Shown: positions 1 to 7,965, counted from the stretch's first letter. The stretch is 30,788 nucleotides of DNA from CAZUDO01 sp964618895 (GCA_964618895.1 CAZUDO010000071.1:1-30788); one strand, 5' to 3'. Translations and numbers: made by a program. The notes: generated by a model not told the origin, from the sequence alone.

Positions 1-757
1 GGAGCAGCTGCTCCTGCACGTAGTTCGTATCTTGGTACTCGTCGACCAGAATGTATTTGAGGTTTCGCGTGATTGCTTCAGCGGTCGCATCGAGTTGCAG
101 TAGATCGAGAACGGAACGCTGCAGGTGCGCGAAATCGATTCGATTTGCGTCGCCCAACGTGTTCTCGTAGGCTTGATACGCCTTCCCGATAGCGTTCAGG
201 AATGGATCGCGGGACTCGGCAAGCAGCGCGGCGTCCACCAGCTCTTCGGTAATCTTGTCGAAGTAGCCGCGGGCGCCGTCGATCGCAGTCCAGCGTGTCG
301 TCCATCGACCAAGGAATAAGTCGTTTTGTGCCGGACCGATGATTTCGTCGAAGTGCTCGAAGATGAAGAGCAGTTGGGTCAGTTCGTCGAGCGTGTCGAA
401 ATTGTGCCCGAGCGACGTGCGATGCCGGTGCTGCATGAGGACGCGGTTGCAGAGACTGTGGATTGTCGAGACCGTGAGTTCCGACAGATCTCCGGCATAG
501 CCGACCTTGCGCGCTGCCGCAGCGAGCCGGTCGCGCATCTCGAACGCGGCCTTCTCGGTAAAGGTGCAGAGGATAAGTTCTTTCGGCTCTGCTCTCCGGA
601 GAAGCAGTAGATTGAGCGCCCGCAGAACGATGCTGTAGGTCTTGCCGGAGCCCGGACCGGCGATCACGAGCAGCGGCCCATCGAGGTGGCCGACAATTGC
701 GCGCTGAGCGTCGTTGAGCCCGGGGTAGTGCTGCTCGATGGCGGGCGCGATGCTCAC
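1..757 (-). CDS. UvrD/Rep-type superfamily 1 DNA helicase, N-terminal part (runs off the window)
   Basis: Reading the minus strand from GTG at 757 gives about 252 codons open to the window edge. Visible motifs are LNDAQRAIV (Q motif), GPLLVIAGPGSGKT (Walker A), ILCTFTEKAA (motif Ia), and YILVDEYQDTN (motif II, Walker B) near residue 240. This is the 1A/1B ATPase part of a 3'-5' SF1 helicase of the UvrD/Rep/PcrA group; the C-terminal half lies outside. The GTG start overlaps the TGA of the upstream radC-like gene as GTGA (754-757), so the two are almost certainly translationally coupled. Full-length members have about 600-750 residues. Role inferred: DNA unwinding in repair or in a defence island; the neighbouring HsdM relic favours an accessory, possibly defence-linked helicase over housekeeping UvrD. 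Confidence 0.88.
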   Translation of the reverse strand, partial: MSIAPAIEQHYPGLNDAQRAIVGHLDGPLLVIAGPGSGKTYSIVLRALNLLLLRRAEPKELILCTFTEKAAFEMRDRLAAAARKVGYAGDLSELTVSTIHSLCNRVLMQHRHRTSLGHNFDTLDELTQLLFIFEHFDEIIGPAQNDLFLGRWTTRWTAIDGARGYFDKITEELVDAALLAESRDPFLNAIGKAYQAYENTLGDANRIDFAHLQRSVLDLLQLDATAEAITRNLKYILVDEYQDTNYVQEQLL

Positions 758-1443
758 AGGAGCCCCGCCTTCCGGAAGCTGAAAGTCTCCTGCGCCGACA
801 CGATGAGGTGATCGACGACCTTGAGGTGCACGGTCTCCGCGCCGAGCACGATGGCGCGGGTGAGCACCTTGTCGTGCTCGCTCGGCGTGACGTTGCCGTT
901 CGGGTGGTTGTGGGCGAGCACCAGCGCCGCCGCGCCGCGCTTCAGCGCCGCCTCGATCACCCTGCGCGGGTAGACCGCCGCCCGGTCGATGGTGCCCTCC
1001 TCGAGTGTCTCGACGCCGTCCCGCAGGAGCCGGTACGCCGAATCCAGGTAGGCCACATCGAAGACCTCGTTCTGGAGGGCCCCGATCCGCATGCGCCAGA
1101 AGTCCGCAAGTCGGGCCGGGTCCGCGAGCGAGTCGCGGCCCTCGCCGCTCTGCTGCAGGTAGAGCGTCGCCGCCGCCTTGATGATCTGGAGGGCAACCGG
1201 AGTGACGCTCCCGATGCCGGAGATGGCACGAAGCTCCCCGATGGGCGCGTCGAGGATGCCCCGCAGGTTTCCGAATCGCGCGATCAGGGCCTTGGCTGGC
1301 TGTTTTACGTCCGAGCGCGGGATGGCCAGCGTCAAGAGCAACTCGACCACCTCGTACTCGGCGAAGCCGGCCAGTCCGGATTTCAGGAAGCGTTCACGGA
1401 GACGCTGCCGGTGGCCGTGATAGTGAGGTTCCTTCTCCCTCAT
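754..1443 (-). CDS. radC: RadC/YsnE-like JAB (MPN) domain protein
   Basis: 229 residues, normal for the family. The N-terminal third contains a helix-hairpin-helix-like stretch (ARFGNLRGILDA...LRAISGIG, about 56-78). The C-terminal JAB/MPN metal-binding motif is H178-N-H180-P-N-G followed by TPSEHD (Asp191), with a possible upstream Glu126. RadC proteins are no longer thought to be core repair enzymes and are often carried on islands and mobile elements; their substrate is unknown. ATG at 1443 lies 2 nt after the TAA of the HsdM relic (1446-1448), and the gene's TGA overlaps the helicase GTG. The three reading frames therefore form one transcription unit, reading right to left. Confidence 0.9.
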   Translation of the reverse strand: MREKEPHYHGHRQRLRERFLKSGLAGFAEYEVVELLLTLAIPRSDVKQPAKALIARFGNLRGILDAPIGELRAISGIGSVTPVALQIIKAAATLYLQQSGEGRDSLADPARLADFWRMRIGALQNEVFDVAYLDSAYRLLRDGVETLEEGTIDRAAVYPRRVIEAALKRGAAALVLAHNHPNGNVTPSEHDKVLTRAIVLGAETVHLKVVDHLIVSAQETFSFRKAGLL

Positions 1444-1445
1444 CG

Positions 1446-1987
<542 letters not shown>

Positions 1988-2000
<13 letters not shown>

Positions 2001-2296
2001 GTGTTACCTCTTGGGGGTACGCCTAACTCGTTGCATGCGACCCGGAGCGTGGCGCGGCCGAGGAGCGGGCGGAGCCGCGTCGCGAGCGCCTCGAGCCCGG
2101 CCTGATACGGATCCGTCGCCGGCGTGCGCGGCCAGCTGCGAATGCGCGCATCGAGCGTCGCCTCCTCGGTCGTGAGCGGACCCCCGGTCGCGCGCCGGCG
2201 CGCCTCGCAGGCTTTCAGCTGCGTGACCAGCTCGCGCGGAGCGTCGGCGGGCACGGCGCCGTGGCCGACGAGCACGACCGCATCAGCAGGCATCAT
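1988..2296 (-). pseudogene. CbiX/SirB-like sirohydrochlorin chelatase, 3'-truncated
   Basis: The frame from ATG 2296 (ATGATG; the second ATG at 2293 is also possible) begins MMPADAVVLVGHGAVPADAP, the chelatase N-terminal pattern with the metal-binding His in VLVGHG. It continues through RTPATDPYQAGLEALA to VACNE, where relatives continue NEF(C/A)AP. From about position 2028 the homology stops and the frame runs into the ribosome-binding site and start of the HsdM relic, ending at TGA 1988-1990. About the first 95 residues of a protein usually longer than 200 are left. The breakpoint marks the edge of the HsdM/RadC/helicase segment. Family assignment comes from remembered sequence patterns. 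Confidence 0.65.
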
Positions 2297-2310
2297 CGTG
2301 GGGGACACTC

Positions 2311-2335
2311 TGACATTTCGCTGCGTGCATTGACA
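2311..2335. promoter_or_regulatory. Paired TGACA elements between divergent cbiX fragment and HTH gene
   Basis: TGACA occurs at 2311-2315 and again at 2331-2335, exactly 20 bp apart (two helical turns), in the gap between the divergent chelatase fragment and the HTH gene. GACAC also occurs at 2304-2308 and 2332-2336. Same-face repeated sites beside a small HTH protein would suit autoregulation. This is only a pattern; no known operator is recognised. Confidence 0.25.
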
Positions 2336-2407
2336 CATCCCCCGCGCACTCAGCGTCAGACCGCCAGGAACACATCACGGCTTGTCCCACAGGAGGAGGC
2401 ACACGAG

Positions 2408-2623
2408 ATGGCAGAAAACGCTGGGAACCTGGTGCGATCGTTTCGGCACCAGATGAACATGACGCAGGAGCAGTTTGCGCACGCCCTGGCGGTCACGGTG
2501 TCGACCGTGAATCGCTGGGAGAACTCGCATTCGGCGCCGAGCCGGCTGGCGTGGCGGGCGATCCACGAACTCGCCCGCCGGCGGGGCATCGACGACACCT
2601 TCGAGAAGCCCGACGCTGCGTAG
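2408..2623 (+). CDS. Small XRE-type helix-turn-helix regulator
   Basis: 71 residues starting at ATG 2408, preceded by a strong AGGAGGAGG ribosome site about 9 nt upstream; an in-frame extension to 2261 is possible but lacks such a site and reads like non-coding sequence. The core RSFRHQMNMTQEQFAHALAV is helices 1-2 of an XRE/Cro-like HTH, followed by the recognition helix region STVNRWENSHSAPSRLAWRA and a short C-terminal tail. There is no sensor domain, so it is a bare DNA-binding domain. It is transcribed away from the chelatase fragment and converges on the outer-membrane barrel gene, with a hairpin between. Target unknown; it may act on its own promoter. Confidence 0.8.
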   Translation: MAENAGNLVRSFRHQMNMTQEQFAHALAVTVSTVNRWENSHSAPSRLAWRAIHELARRRGIDDTFEKPDAA

Positions 2624-2646
2624 GCATCGGGGAGGTGGGGTGGGTC

Positions 2647-2680
2647 CGGGCCGTGACGACCCCTCCGTCGTCGCGGTCCG
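2647..2680. terminator. Hairpin between convergent genes, bidirectional terminator-like
   Basis: Arms 2647-2660 and 2667-2680 pair over 14 bp with two G-T wobbles around a 6-nt loop (2661-2666). It lies between the stop of the HTH gene (2623, plus) and the stop of the barrel gene (2742, minus), where a shared terminator is expected. There is no T tract, so intrinsic termination is uncertain. Confidence 0.5.
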
Positions 2681-2741
2681 CGTCTGCTCCCAGATCACGC
2701 GCGCACGTTCACGGCATCACGCACGGCACGAAGCCGACGCT

Positions 2742-3917
2742 TCAGAACGCCGCCTCGATCCCGGCCAGCGGGATCACGTCCGAGCGGAACCCGTCGTCGT
2801 TCAGCGGCAGCAGGACGTTCACGTAGCCGATTAGCGTCTCCCGCCACAGCACGACGCGCCCGCCGACCGACAGGTCCCAGTACGCCGGCCGGCTGCGATC
2901 GAGCCCGAGCAGCGGTCCGGAGAACGAGCGCCCGGTCTGCGGGTCGACGCGGCGGGTGTCGAAGAAGCCGGGGGGGGCGATGGCCGCGAACGGCTCGCGT
3001 GCCAGGAACGCGATCGCGGCCGTGGCGCGCCGTCCGACGGCGCAGTCCAGGCCAATGCCGAACCGTCCTTGGCTCGACGACACGTCGTTGGCGTTCAGGT
3101 CGACGACGGCGTTGGCGTGCGCCTGCAGCCGGACGTGGTCGCTGACGGCGACGAAGGGCGTCGTGCCATAGAGGCCCGGGCTCACCTCCCAGACGCCGAT
3201 CCCCTGGAAGTTCTCCTCGTTCCCGGTCGGAATGCGGAGGCCGAGGCTGAGGGCGGCGTCGCCCCAGCGGCTGCGCACGGCGTGGTACTTGCCGTGCAGG
3301 AGGAGGTCGCCGACGCCGAATGCCGACATGCGCACGTGTGCGGTCTGCGTGCCGGTGAACCCGGTCGGGCGGCGCAGCACGGCATCGGTGGCGAAGCTGC
3401 TGGCGAGCAGCGGCAGGGCGATGCTCACGTCGAGGTCGTCGGTCACGCCGTAGGTGCCGCCGAGGGTCACCTGCTGCACGACGAGGCCGAGGCTGAACTG
3501 GGGCACGGTGATGAAGCCGCTGCCGTCGGGGTCGACGATCAGGTCCGAGGTGTCCGACAGGGTGTCCAGATTGCGGCCGTCGAGCGTATCGAGCTGGAGC
3601 CATTCGTAGGTGATGCTGGCGTTCCACTTGTGACGGCCGAGCGTCTGGGCCCGCTGGAGGAAGAGCTGGCCGAGCACGGTCGTCGAGCGTTCGAAAGCGC
3701 CGGTCTCGGGATCGTAGCGGAAGCTGACGCCCGGGGACGCGGCCACGAGCGGGATCGAACGTGCCGCCGTGTCGCGCATCGATTTGGCGAGGGGGCGGAA
3801 GAGTGGTGCGCTCCCGAGCGTGTCGTAGAACGTCGCCGTCCGGCCGGGCGACGCGCCGGCCAGCCCGAGTGCCAGCGCCAGCCAGAAGGCCGGCAGCCCG
3901 ACGAGTCGCGCCCTCAC
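2742..3917 (-). CDS. Outer-membrane beta-barrel protein (MetA/transporter-like), coupled to the CHAT gene
   Basis: 391 residues from GTG 3917, whose GTG overlaps the TGA of the CHAT gene (GTGA, 3914-3917). The N-terminus MRARLVGLPAFWLALALGLA, followed by GASPGRTA, is a good Sec signal peptide. The mature part has alternating hydrophobic strands rich in Gly and aromatic residues and short Asp/Asn turns. Examples are WNASITYEWLQL, FSLGLVVQQVTLGGTYGVTD, LSLGLRIPTGNEENFQGIGV and YWDLSVGGRVVLW. It ends in Phe (IEAAF), the usual BAM-recognised last residue of barrels. The pattern resembles the 'MetA pathway/transporter' barrel group; the substrate is unknown. As last gene of the sigma/zf/CHAT unit it is presumably co-expressed and could be a target or an exit pore of that system. 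Confidence 0.8.
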   Translation of the reverse strand: MRARLVGLPAFWLALALGLAGASPGRTATFYDTLGSAPLFRPLAKSMRDTAARSIPLVAASPGVSFRYDPETGAFERSTTVLGQLFLQRAQTLGRHKWNASITYEWLQLDTLDGRNLDTLSDTSDLIVDPDGSGFITVPQFSLGLVVQQVTLGGTYGVTDDLDVSIALPLLASSFATDAVLRRPTGFTGTQTAHVRMSAFGVGDLLLHGKYHAVRSRWGDAALSLGLRIPTGNEENFQGIGVWEVSPGLYGTTPFVAVSDHVRLQAHANAVVDLNANDVSSSQGRFGIGLDCAVGRRATAAIAFLAREPFAAIAPPGFFDTRRVDPQTGRSFSGPLLGLDRSRPAYWDLSVGGRVVLWRETLIGYVNVLLPLNDDGFRSDVIPLAGIEAAF

Positions 3918-6028
3918 GACGGCCCCCGCAGGCCGACGATCTTCCAGGCGCCGTCGCGTTTGGCCAGGATGCCGCTCGTGCGCACCTCGAGCCGCATGCG
4001 CCGGCCGGTGCCACCGTCGACGAACAGATCCTCGCGGGTGAAGGTCGCGACCGCGTCGGCGCCCTCGACCAGCACGTCGATGTCGGACAGGCGCACCTGC
4101 AGCTCGCCGGCGTTGTCGAAGTAGCGCTGCAGTGACGTGCGCTGCCGGTCGCCCATCTCCACCTGCAGGGTGGTGAGCTGGTCGACGCTCTTGGCCTGCA
4201 GCGCCAAAGCGTAGTCCGCCAGCAGGGCACGAATGGCGATCTCCTCCGGGTCGGCGTCCTGTGCCCACGCGAGCGAGGTCCAGCCGAGCCACGAGGTGCG
4301 GTCGGGGGCGGTCGGGGGCTGGGGTGGGGCCGGGGGCGCGTCGCCCAGGGTCTCGGTGAACATCTGATACGCCCGCAGGGTCTCGTTGCCGCGGTCGGTC
4401 AGGATGGCGCTCACCTGCGCCGGCGTCGGCTCGACCCCGAGCAGGCGGACGGCGCGCAGCGCGAGCTGCGTGCCGAGCTCCATGAACTGGTCGCGCGGCC
4501 CCTGCACGCGCTCCGATGCGGCGAGCATGCCGCTTCCGATGTCGATCACCTCGAGATCCAGGGTGACGTGGGTCTCGTCGGCGGCCACCGACGTGGACAG
4601 CATCTTGGTCATGCCGAGCGCCTCGGCCGCCTCGATCTCGCTCAGGCTGCGCTTGGCGCGGACGAAGTCGATCTTCTGACGCGAGTACACCTGGATGCCC
4701 TCGAACTTGCTCAGGATGGTGTTGAGGCTGTCGCGCGTGATGTCGCGCATCCAGTCGGGAACGGCGCGGCCGCGGGCGCGCACCTCCATCACGCCGACGA
4801 CCAGCGGGGCGCGGGGAGCCGGCTGGCGCGTGGCGAACAGCCCCGCGATCGTGACCGCGACCACGAACAGGGCGGCGGCCGACCATGCCTGCCGGCTCCG
4901 GATCCGCGCCGGGGCGGCGGCCGCGGTCGGGGCCGGCGCCGGCCGCGCCGGCGGCGTCAGCACGGTGACCGTGGCGCTGCGCTTGGCGGGCGCCGACACC
5001 TCGGGCAACAGCACCTGAGCCGGGTTGCCGTACAGCACGAACGAGAGCCAGGTGGGTGACGATGCGCTTCCGGGATGCGCCCGGCACCGTCCGCGCGCCG
5101 CGCGCAGGGCCTCGCCGATCGGCTCGCCGTCGAGCGCGCGGCGGTAGAACTCCTCGGCCAGTACGCCGGCGTGCTGGTCGCTCACGTCGCACAGGGTGCC
5201 TACCACCCCGAGCGCGCCGCCGAACAGGAAGCCGTAGGCGACGCTCGCGAAGGTGGCCTCCCACCGAGCGCCCGCCGCGGGCGCCGCGCCGCGTGCGCTG
5301 GTGCAGCCGTTCAGGAAGACGAGCGGGCGGCCGGCGACGTTGGCCTCGATGGTGCTGGCGGAGAGTCCCTGTTCGTCGGCCAGGAGCAATGCCGGGCTGC
5401 CGTCGTCGGCGACCACGACATGGCCGCAGTAGTGGATCAAGTCGAAGCCGGCGCTCAGGTACGCGGTGACGGTCTCGAAAGTGGCGAGCCGGTCGGTGAC
5501 GCAGTCCACGTCGGCGAACGGGTCGAGGGCCTCGCAGATGGCCTCCACCTCCTGGCGCACGAACGGCAGGTCACGGCGCGGATCGGAGCCGATGACCAGC
5601 GCGCGTGGGCGGAGGTGGCCGGGGGCGGCACCGAGCGCCGGGGACGGGCGGCTCATCACCAGGCGCTTGCCGAGCGCGTAGCGCAGGCCCCAGAATTCCT
5701 CGTCGTCGTGGAGCAGCTCCCAGGGCAGCCCGAGGAGCGGCGTGCTGACCAGCAGCGGCCCGTGCAGCGCCTTCAGCTGTGCACGCAGCCGGGTCGGGAT
5801 GAGGGTGCGATACAGGATGACGCCGCGCTCGCGCGCGTCGCGCGGGAAGGCCAGGCTCTCGGCGCTGCGCAGGAGCTGGTCCGCGCTCTGCTGCAGCGCG
5901 CGCAGCGTGCCCTCGTCGAGCGGGTGGCGGAACTCCTCCTGCAGCGGGCCGCCGGCATCCGGCACATCGAGGCGATAGCGCAACGCGCCCGCCGACGGCT
6001 CGACGGACAGGACGGCCGCGAACGTCAC
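3914..6028 (-). CDS. Membrane-anchored CHAT (caspase-like) protease with TolB-like and NTF2-like C-terminal domains
   Basis: 704 residues from GTG 6028, chosen because GGAG sits 6 nt upstream and homology-like sequence starts at MTFAAVLSVEPS; the 71 codons further upstream (to ATG 6241) are Arg/Pro-rich and unlikely. Residues ~75-345 form a CHAT fold: LPWELLHDD, then the catalytic pair His203 (in IHYCGH) and Cys242 (in VFLNGCTSAR), ending FVLYGNPAQV. A Pro/Ala linker leads to one transmembrane helix (~381-399, AWSAAALFVVAVTIAGLFAT). Residues ~408-533 resemble the TolB N-terminal-like/CsgG-like domain (VVGVMEVRARG...GIQVYSR...EALGMTKML). Residues ~593-702 resemble an NTF2/SnoaL fold (IRALLADYALAL...DGAWKIVGL). 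The CHAT part should lie in the cytoplasm and the other domains in the periplasm. Predicted role: protease responding to a cell-envelope cue. Confidence 0.85.
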   Translation of the reverse strand: MTFAAVLSVEPSAGALRYRLDVPDAGGPLQEEFRHPLDEGTLRALQQSADQLLRSAESLAFPRDARERGVILYRTLIPTRLRAQLKALHGPLLVSTPLLGLPWELLHDDEEFWGLRYALGKRLVMSRPSPALGAAPGHLRPRALVIGSDPRRDLPFVRQEVEAICEALDPFADVDCVTDRLATFETVTAYLSAGFDLIHYCGHVVVADDGSPALLLADEQGLSASTIEANVAGRPLVFLNGCTSARGAAPAAGARWEATFASVAYGFLFGGALGVVGTLCDVSDQHAGVLAEEFYRRALDGEPIGEALRAARGRCRAHPGSASSPTWLSFVLYGNPAQVLLPEVSAPAKRSATVTVLTPPARPAPAPTAAAAPARIRSRQAWSAAALFVVAVTIAGLFATRQPAPRAPLVVGVMEVRARGRAVPDWMRDITRDSLNTILSKFEGIQVYSRQKIDFVRAKRSLSEIEAAEALGMTKMLSTSVAADETHVTLDLEVIDIGSGMLAASERVQGPRDQFMELGTQLALRAVRLLGVEPTPAQVSAILTDRGNETLRAYQMFTETLGDAPPAPPQPPTAPDRTSWLGWTSLAWAQDADPEEIAIRALLADYALALQAKSVDQLTTLQVEMGDRQRTSLQRYFDNAGELQVRLSDIDVLVEGADAVATFTREDLFVDGGTGRRMRLEVRTSGILAKRDGAWKIVGLRGPS

Positions 6029-6253
6029 GGGCGGCTCCGCAGCCGGACGGACATCGGGTACCGGCACACGGTGCGGGACGCGGGTGCGGGGCCGACGCAC
6101 GCGCGCTCCAGCACGCGGCGGGCGTGGGGCGATGTCAGGCCAGCAGCGGCGGGCACGGGCGTCGTCTCGGAGGAGCGCACCTACCACTGCGGGCGACGTG
6201 GGTCCACGACACGCCCGGGGGATCTCGCAGGGCCAGGCCACCCCCGGCTCCGA

Positions 6254-7123
6254 TCACGCCGGCGTCTCGACGTCGAAGCGCACCTTGAAGCTTCGCGCCG
6301 GCTCGCGCTCGCGGATCTCGAGCAGGTACTGTCCTGCCCCGAGGCCGCGGAAGACGACCGCATCCTCACCGCGTACGGAGTGTCGTGCCACCAGGGCCTC
6401 CTGGGCGTCGCGCAGCTCATGGAGCAGGACCGAGAGGCGCGCGGGGATGCCGCCGGAGAAGCGCAGCGCCACGCCCACCCGTTCGTCGTGGCGCGGCTCG
6501 AGCGTCAGCTCGGCCGAGAGCGTCGAGTCGGGGAGCGCGAACTGCAGGAGCTGGCCCGGGCTGGCCGCGGCCGGGCTGTTGCCGCGGAGCGCGCCCGCGG
6601 TCGCGAACGGGACCACCGTGAAGCCCTCCGGCACGGTCGTGATGGCGGCCGCAGCGCGACGCACCCGCACCACGACCCGTCCGACGACCTCGTGCACGCG
6701 CACGCCGGCACGCGCCGCGACCTCCCGCCAGCGCGCTTCGGCCGGGGCGATGACCGCCGGTCCGAACTCTTCCCGGGCCACGGCGCGCTCGACGACCAGT
6801 ACCTCGGCCAGGCGCTCGCGGCAGGCGAGGCACCATCCCAGGTGCCGGGCGTGCTCCGGGTGGACGGCGCGCATCTCGGAGGCGGACAGGATCGCGAGCA
6901 GGTAGAGATCGTCCTGGACGGAGGCGCATCCATAGGCGGCAGCCATGTGCCCGGCGTCCTCCGGGGGGGCCCCGACGGCCAGCTCGTGGAGGAGGACCAG
7001 GACCGCCCAGCAGTCGGAGCACCGGGCGGCATGGGCCCGGGCCTCGTCGCGCTGGCCGGGGGGCTGGGGCGTCTCGCCCTTGGGGCCGGCGAGCAGGGTC
7101 GCGATACAGTCGTGGTGGGTCAC
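6254..7123 (-). CDS. Soluble zf-HC2-like protein, candidate anti-sigma or sigma-partner regulator
   Basis: 289 residues from GTG 7123, 38 nt after the sigma gene. Two HxxxCxxC motifs are visible: HAARCSDC (~33-40) and HLGWCLAC (~93-100), the zinc ligands of anti-sigma zf-HC2 domains. The middle (~120-160) is helical and basic (VHEVVGRVVVRVRRAAAAI). The C-terminal ~100 residues look like a beta-sandwich (SAELTLEPRHDERVGVALRF, VFRGLGAGQYLLEI). No transmembrane segment is seen, unlike most ECF anti-sigma factors, so it should be cytosolic. Position directly after the ECF sigma gene suggests it binds or senses for that sigma factor. Duplicated zinc motifs plus a beta-sandwich tail are unusual, and it may instead be an adaptor between sigma factor and CHAT protease. 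Confidence 0.75.
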   Translation of the reverse strand: MTHHDCIATLLAGPKGETPQPPGQRDEARAHAARCSDCWAVLVLLHELAVGAPPEDAGHMAAAYGCASVQDDLYLLAILSASEMRAVHPEHARHLGWCLACRERLAEVLVVERAVAREEFGPAVIAPAEARWREVAARAGVRVHEVVGRVVVRVRRAAAAITTVPEGFTVVPFATAGALRGNSPAAASPGQLLQFALPDSTLSAELTLEPRHDERVGVALRFSGGIPARLSVLLHELRDAQEALVARHSVRGEDAVVFRGLGAGQYLLEIREREPARSFKVRFDVETPA

Positions 7124-7161
7124 GTCCGCTTCTCAGGGACGGTCGCCGCGGGGCCGCTGTG

Positions 7162-7746
7162 TCATTCGGGCTCCTCCAGGGCGATCCGCAGACCCTTGCG
7201 CAGACGCTTCAGCTGACCCGCTACGGCGTCCCGGCTGATGCGCTGGCGGGCGGCGATCTCCTTCTCCGGCAAATCCTCTATGAATTTGAGGCGGGCGACC
7301 TCGACCTTGTCGACGCACCGGGCCACGATGGCCAGGCGCTCGTGGTAGGCGGTGGTCTCCTCGGGCGTGGGGCGGTCCGCCGGAACGTGGTCGCGCAGCA
7401 CGTCCTCGGGATCCTCGTCGGGCTGTCCCAGATAGGCCCGCCGGCGACGGTGGCGGGCGCCGTCGCGGGCGAAGTCCATCACCGTGTTGATGAACACGCT
7501 GCGTGCCCAGGCCTCCAGCCGGCTCGCATCCTGGAGGCGATCGAGCCGATCGCCCGACAGCAGCTTCAGCAGGGCCGTCTGGACCGCGTCCTCGAGGTCG
7601 TTCTGCAGCCCGGGGTAGCGCTTGCGGGCGATGGCCAGCCACTGCCTGCGGAACGCCTCTAGAACCTCATCCAGACGCGGGTGGGGTGCCCCGGACTGCG
7701 CAGAGCGAAGGATGGCGAGGATCGCCTCTGGCGGTCCGGTGAGCAC
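7162..7746 (-). CDS. ECF (sigma-70 group 4) RNA polymerase sigma factor
   Basis: 194 residues, typical ECF size. Sigma region 2 spans about 28-105 (FRRQWLAIARKRYPGLQNDL, EDAVQTALLKLL, LEAWARSVFINTVMDFARDG) and is followed by a basic RHRRRR stretch. After a linker, region 4 (~140-190) reads VEVARLKFIEDLPEKEIAAR...SRDAVAGQLKRLRKGLR, with its helix-turn-helix. Start taken as GTG 7746; no strong ribosome site is seen, so a nearby downstream start is possible. It is the first gene of the minus-strand unit leading to the zf-HC2, CHAT and barrel genes. ECF factors usually transcribe their own operon. The DNA upstream carries a GTAACC -35-like box (7804-7809, minus) but no convincing -10. Confidence 0.9.
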   Translation of the reverse strand: MLTGPPEAILAILRSAQSGAPHPRLDEVLEAFRRQWLAIARKRYPGLQNDLEDAVQTALLKLLSGDRLDRLQDASRLEAWARSVFINTVMDFARDGARHRRRRAYLGQPDEDPEDVLRDHVPADRPTPEETTAYHERLAIVARCVDKVEVARLKFIEDLPEKEIAARQRISRDAVAGQLKRLRKGLRIALEEPE

Positions 7747-7853
7747 GACGATAGCCGCGCGGGAACATGCCCCGCGGGCGGAAGTGGGTCAAGGGACGGC
7801 CCGGGTTACAAGCCGATGACACAACGGATCTGCGGTGCGCGTCCCTACGGCAG

Positions 7854-7865
7854 GTCGGATCCGAC
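7854..7865. promoter_or_regulatory. 12-bp perfect palindrome in the divergent sigma / FG-GAP intergenic region
   Basis: GTCGGATCCGAC is a perfect palindrome about 110 bp from each flanking start, in the 219-bp gap between the ECF sigma gene (minus) and the FG-GAP gene (plus). It could be a dimeric repressor site controlling one or both. The same gap carries GTAACC on the minus strand (complement of 7804-7809), similar to some ECF -35 boxes. Both are pattern calls only. Confidence 0.3.
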
Positions 7866-7965
7866 AAATGCACACCGCGCAGGACAGCTCTTTAGGGGTT
7901 GGGGTTGACGCCCAAGGCGGGGTCGTAGGAGCCTCCATCGCGCGACCGTGGGAGTCCTCTACCCG

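Noticed and set aside
2695..5264. Very long minus-strand frames (511 and 840 codons) overlapping the barrel and CHAT genes
   Set aside because: The 511-codon frame and the upstream half of the 840-codon frame are Arg/Pro/Ala-rich shadows of the CHAT frame. Only the last part of the 840-codon frame, from GTG 3917, reads as a barrel with a signal peptide.
5075..7216. 713-codon plus-strand frame opposite CHAT and the zf-HC2 gene
   Set aside because: No recognisable domain and biased composition, typical of antisense frames in high-GC DNA.
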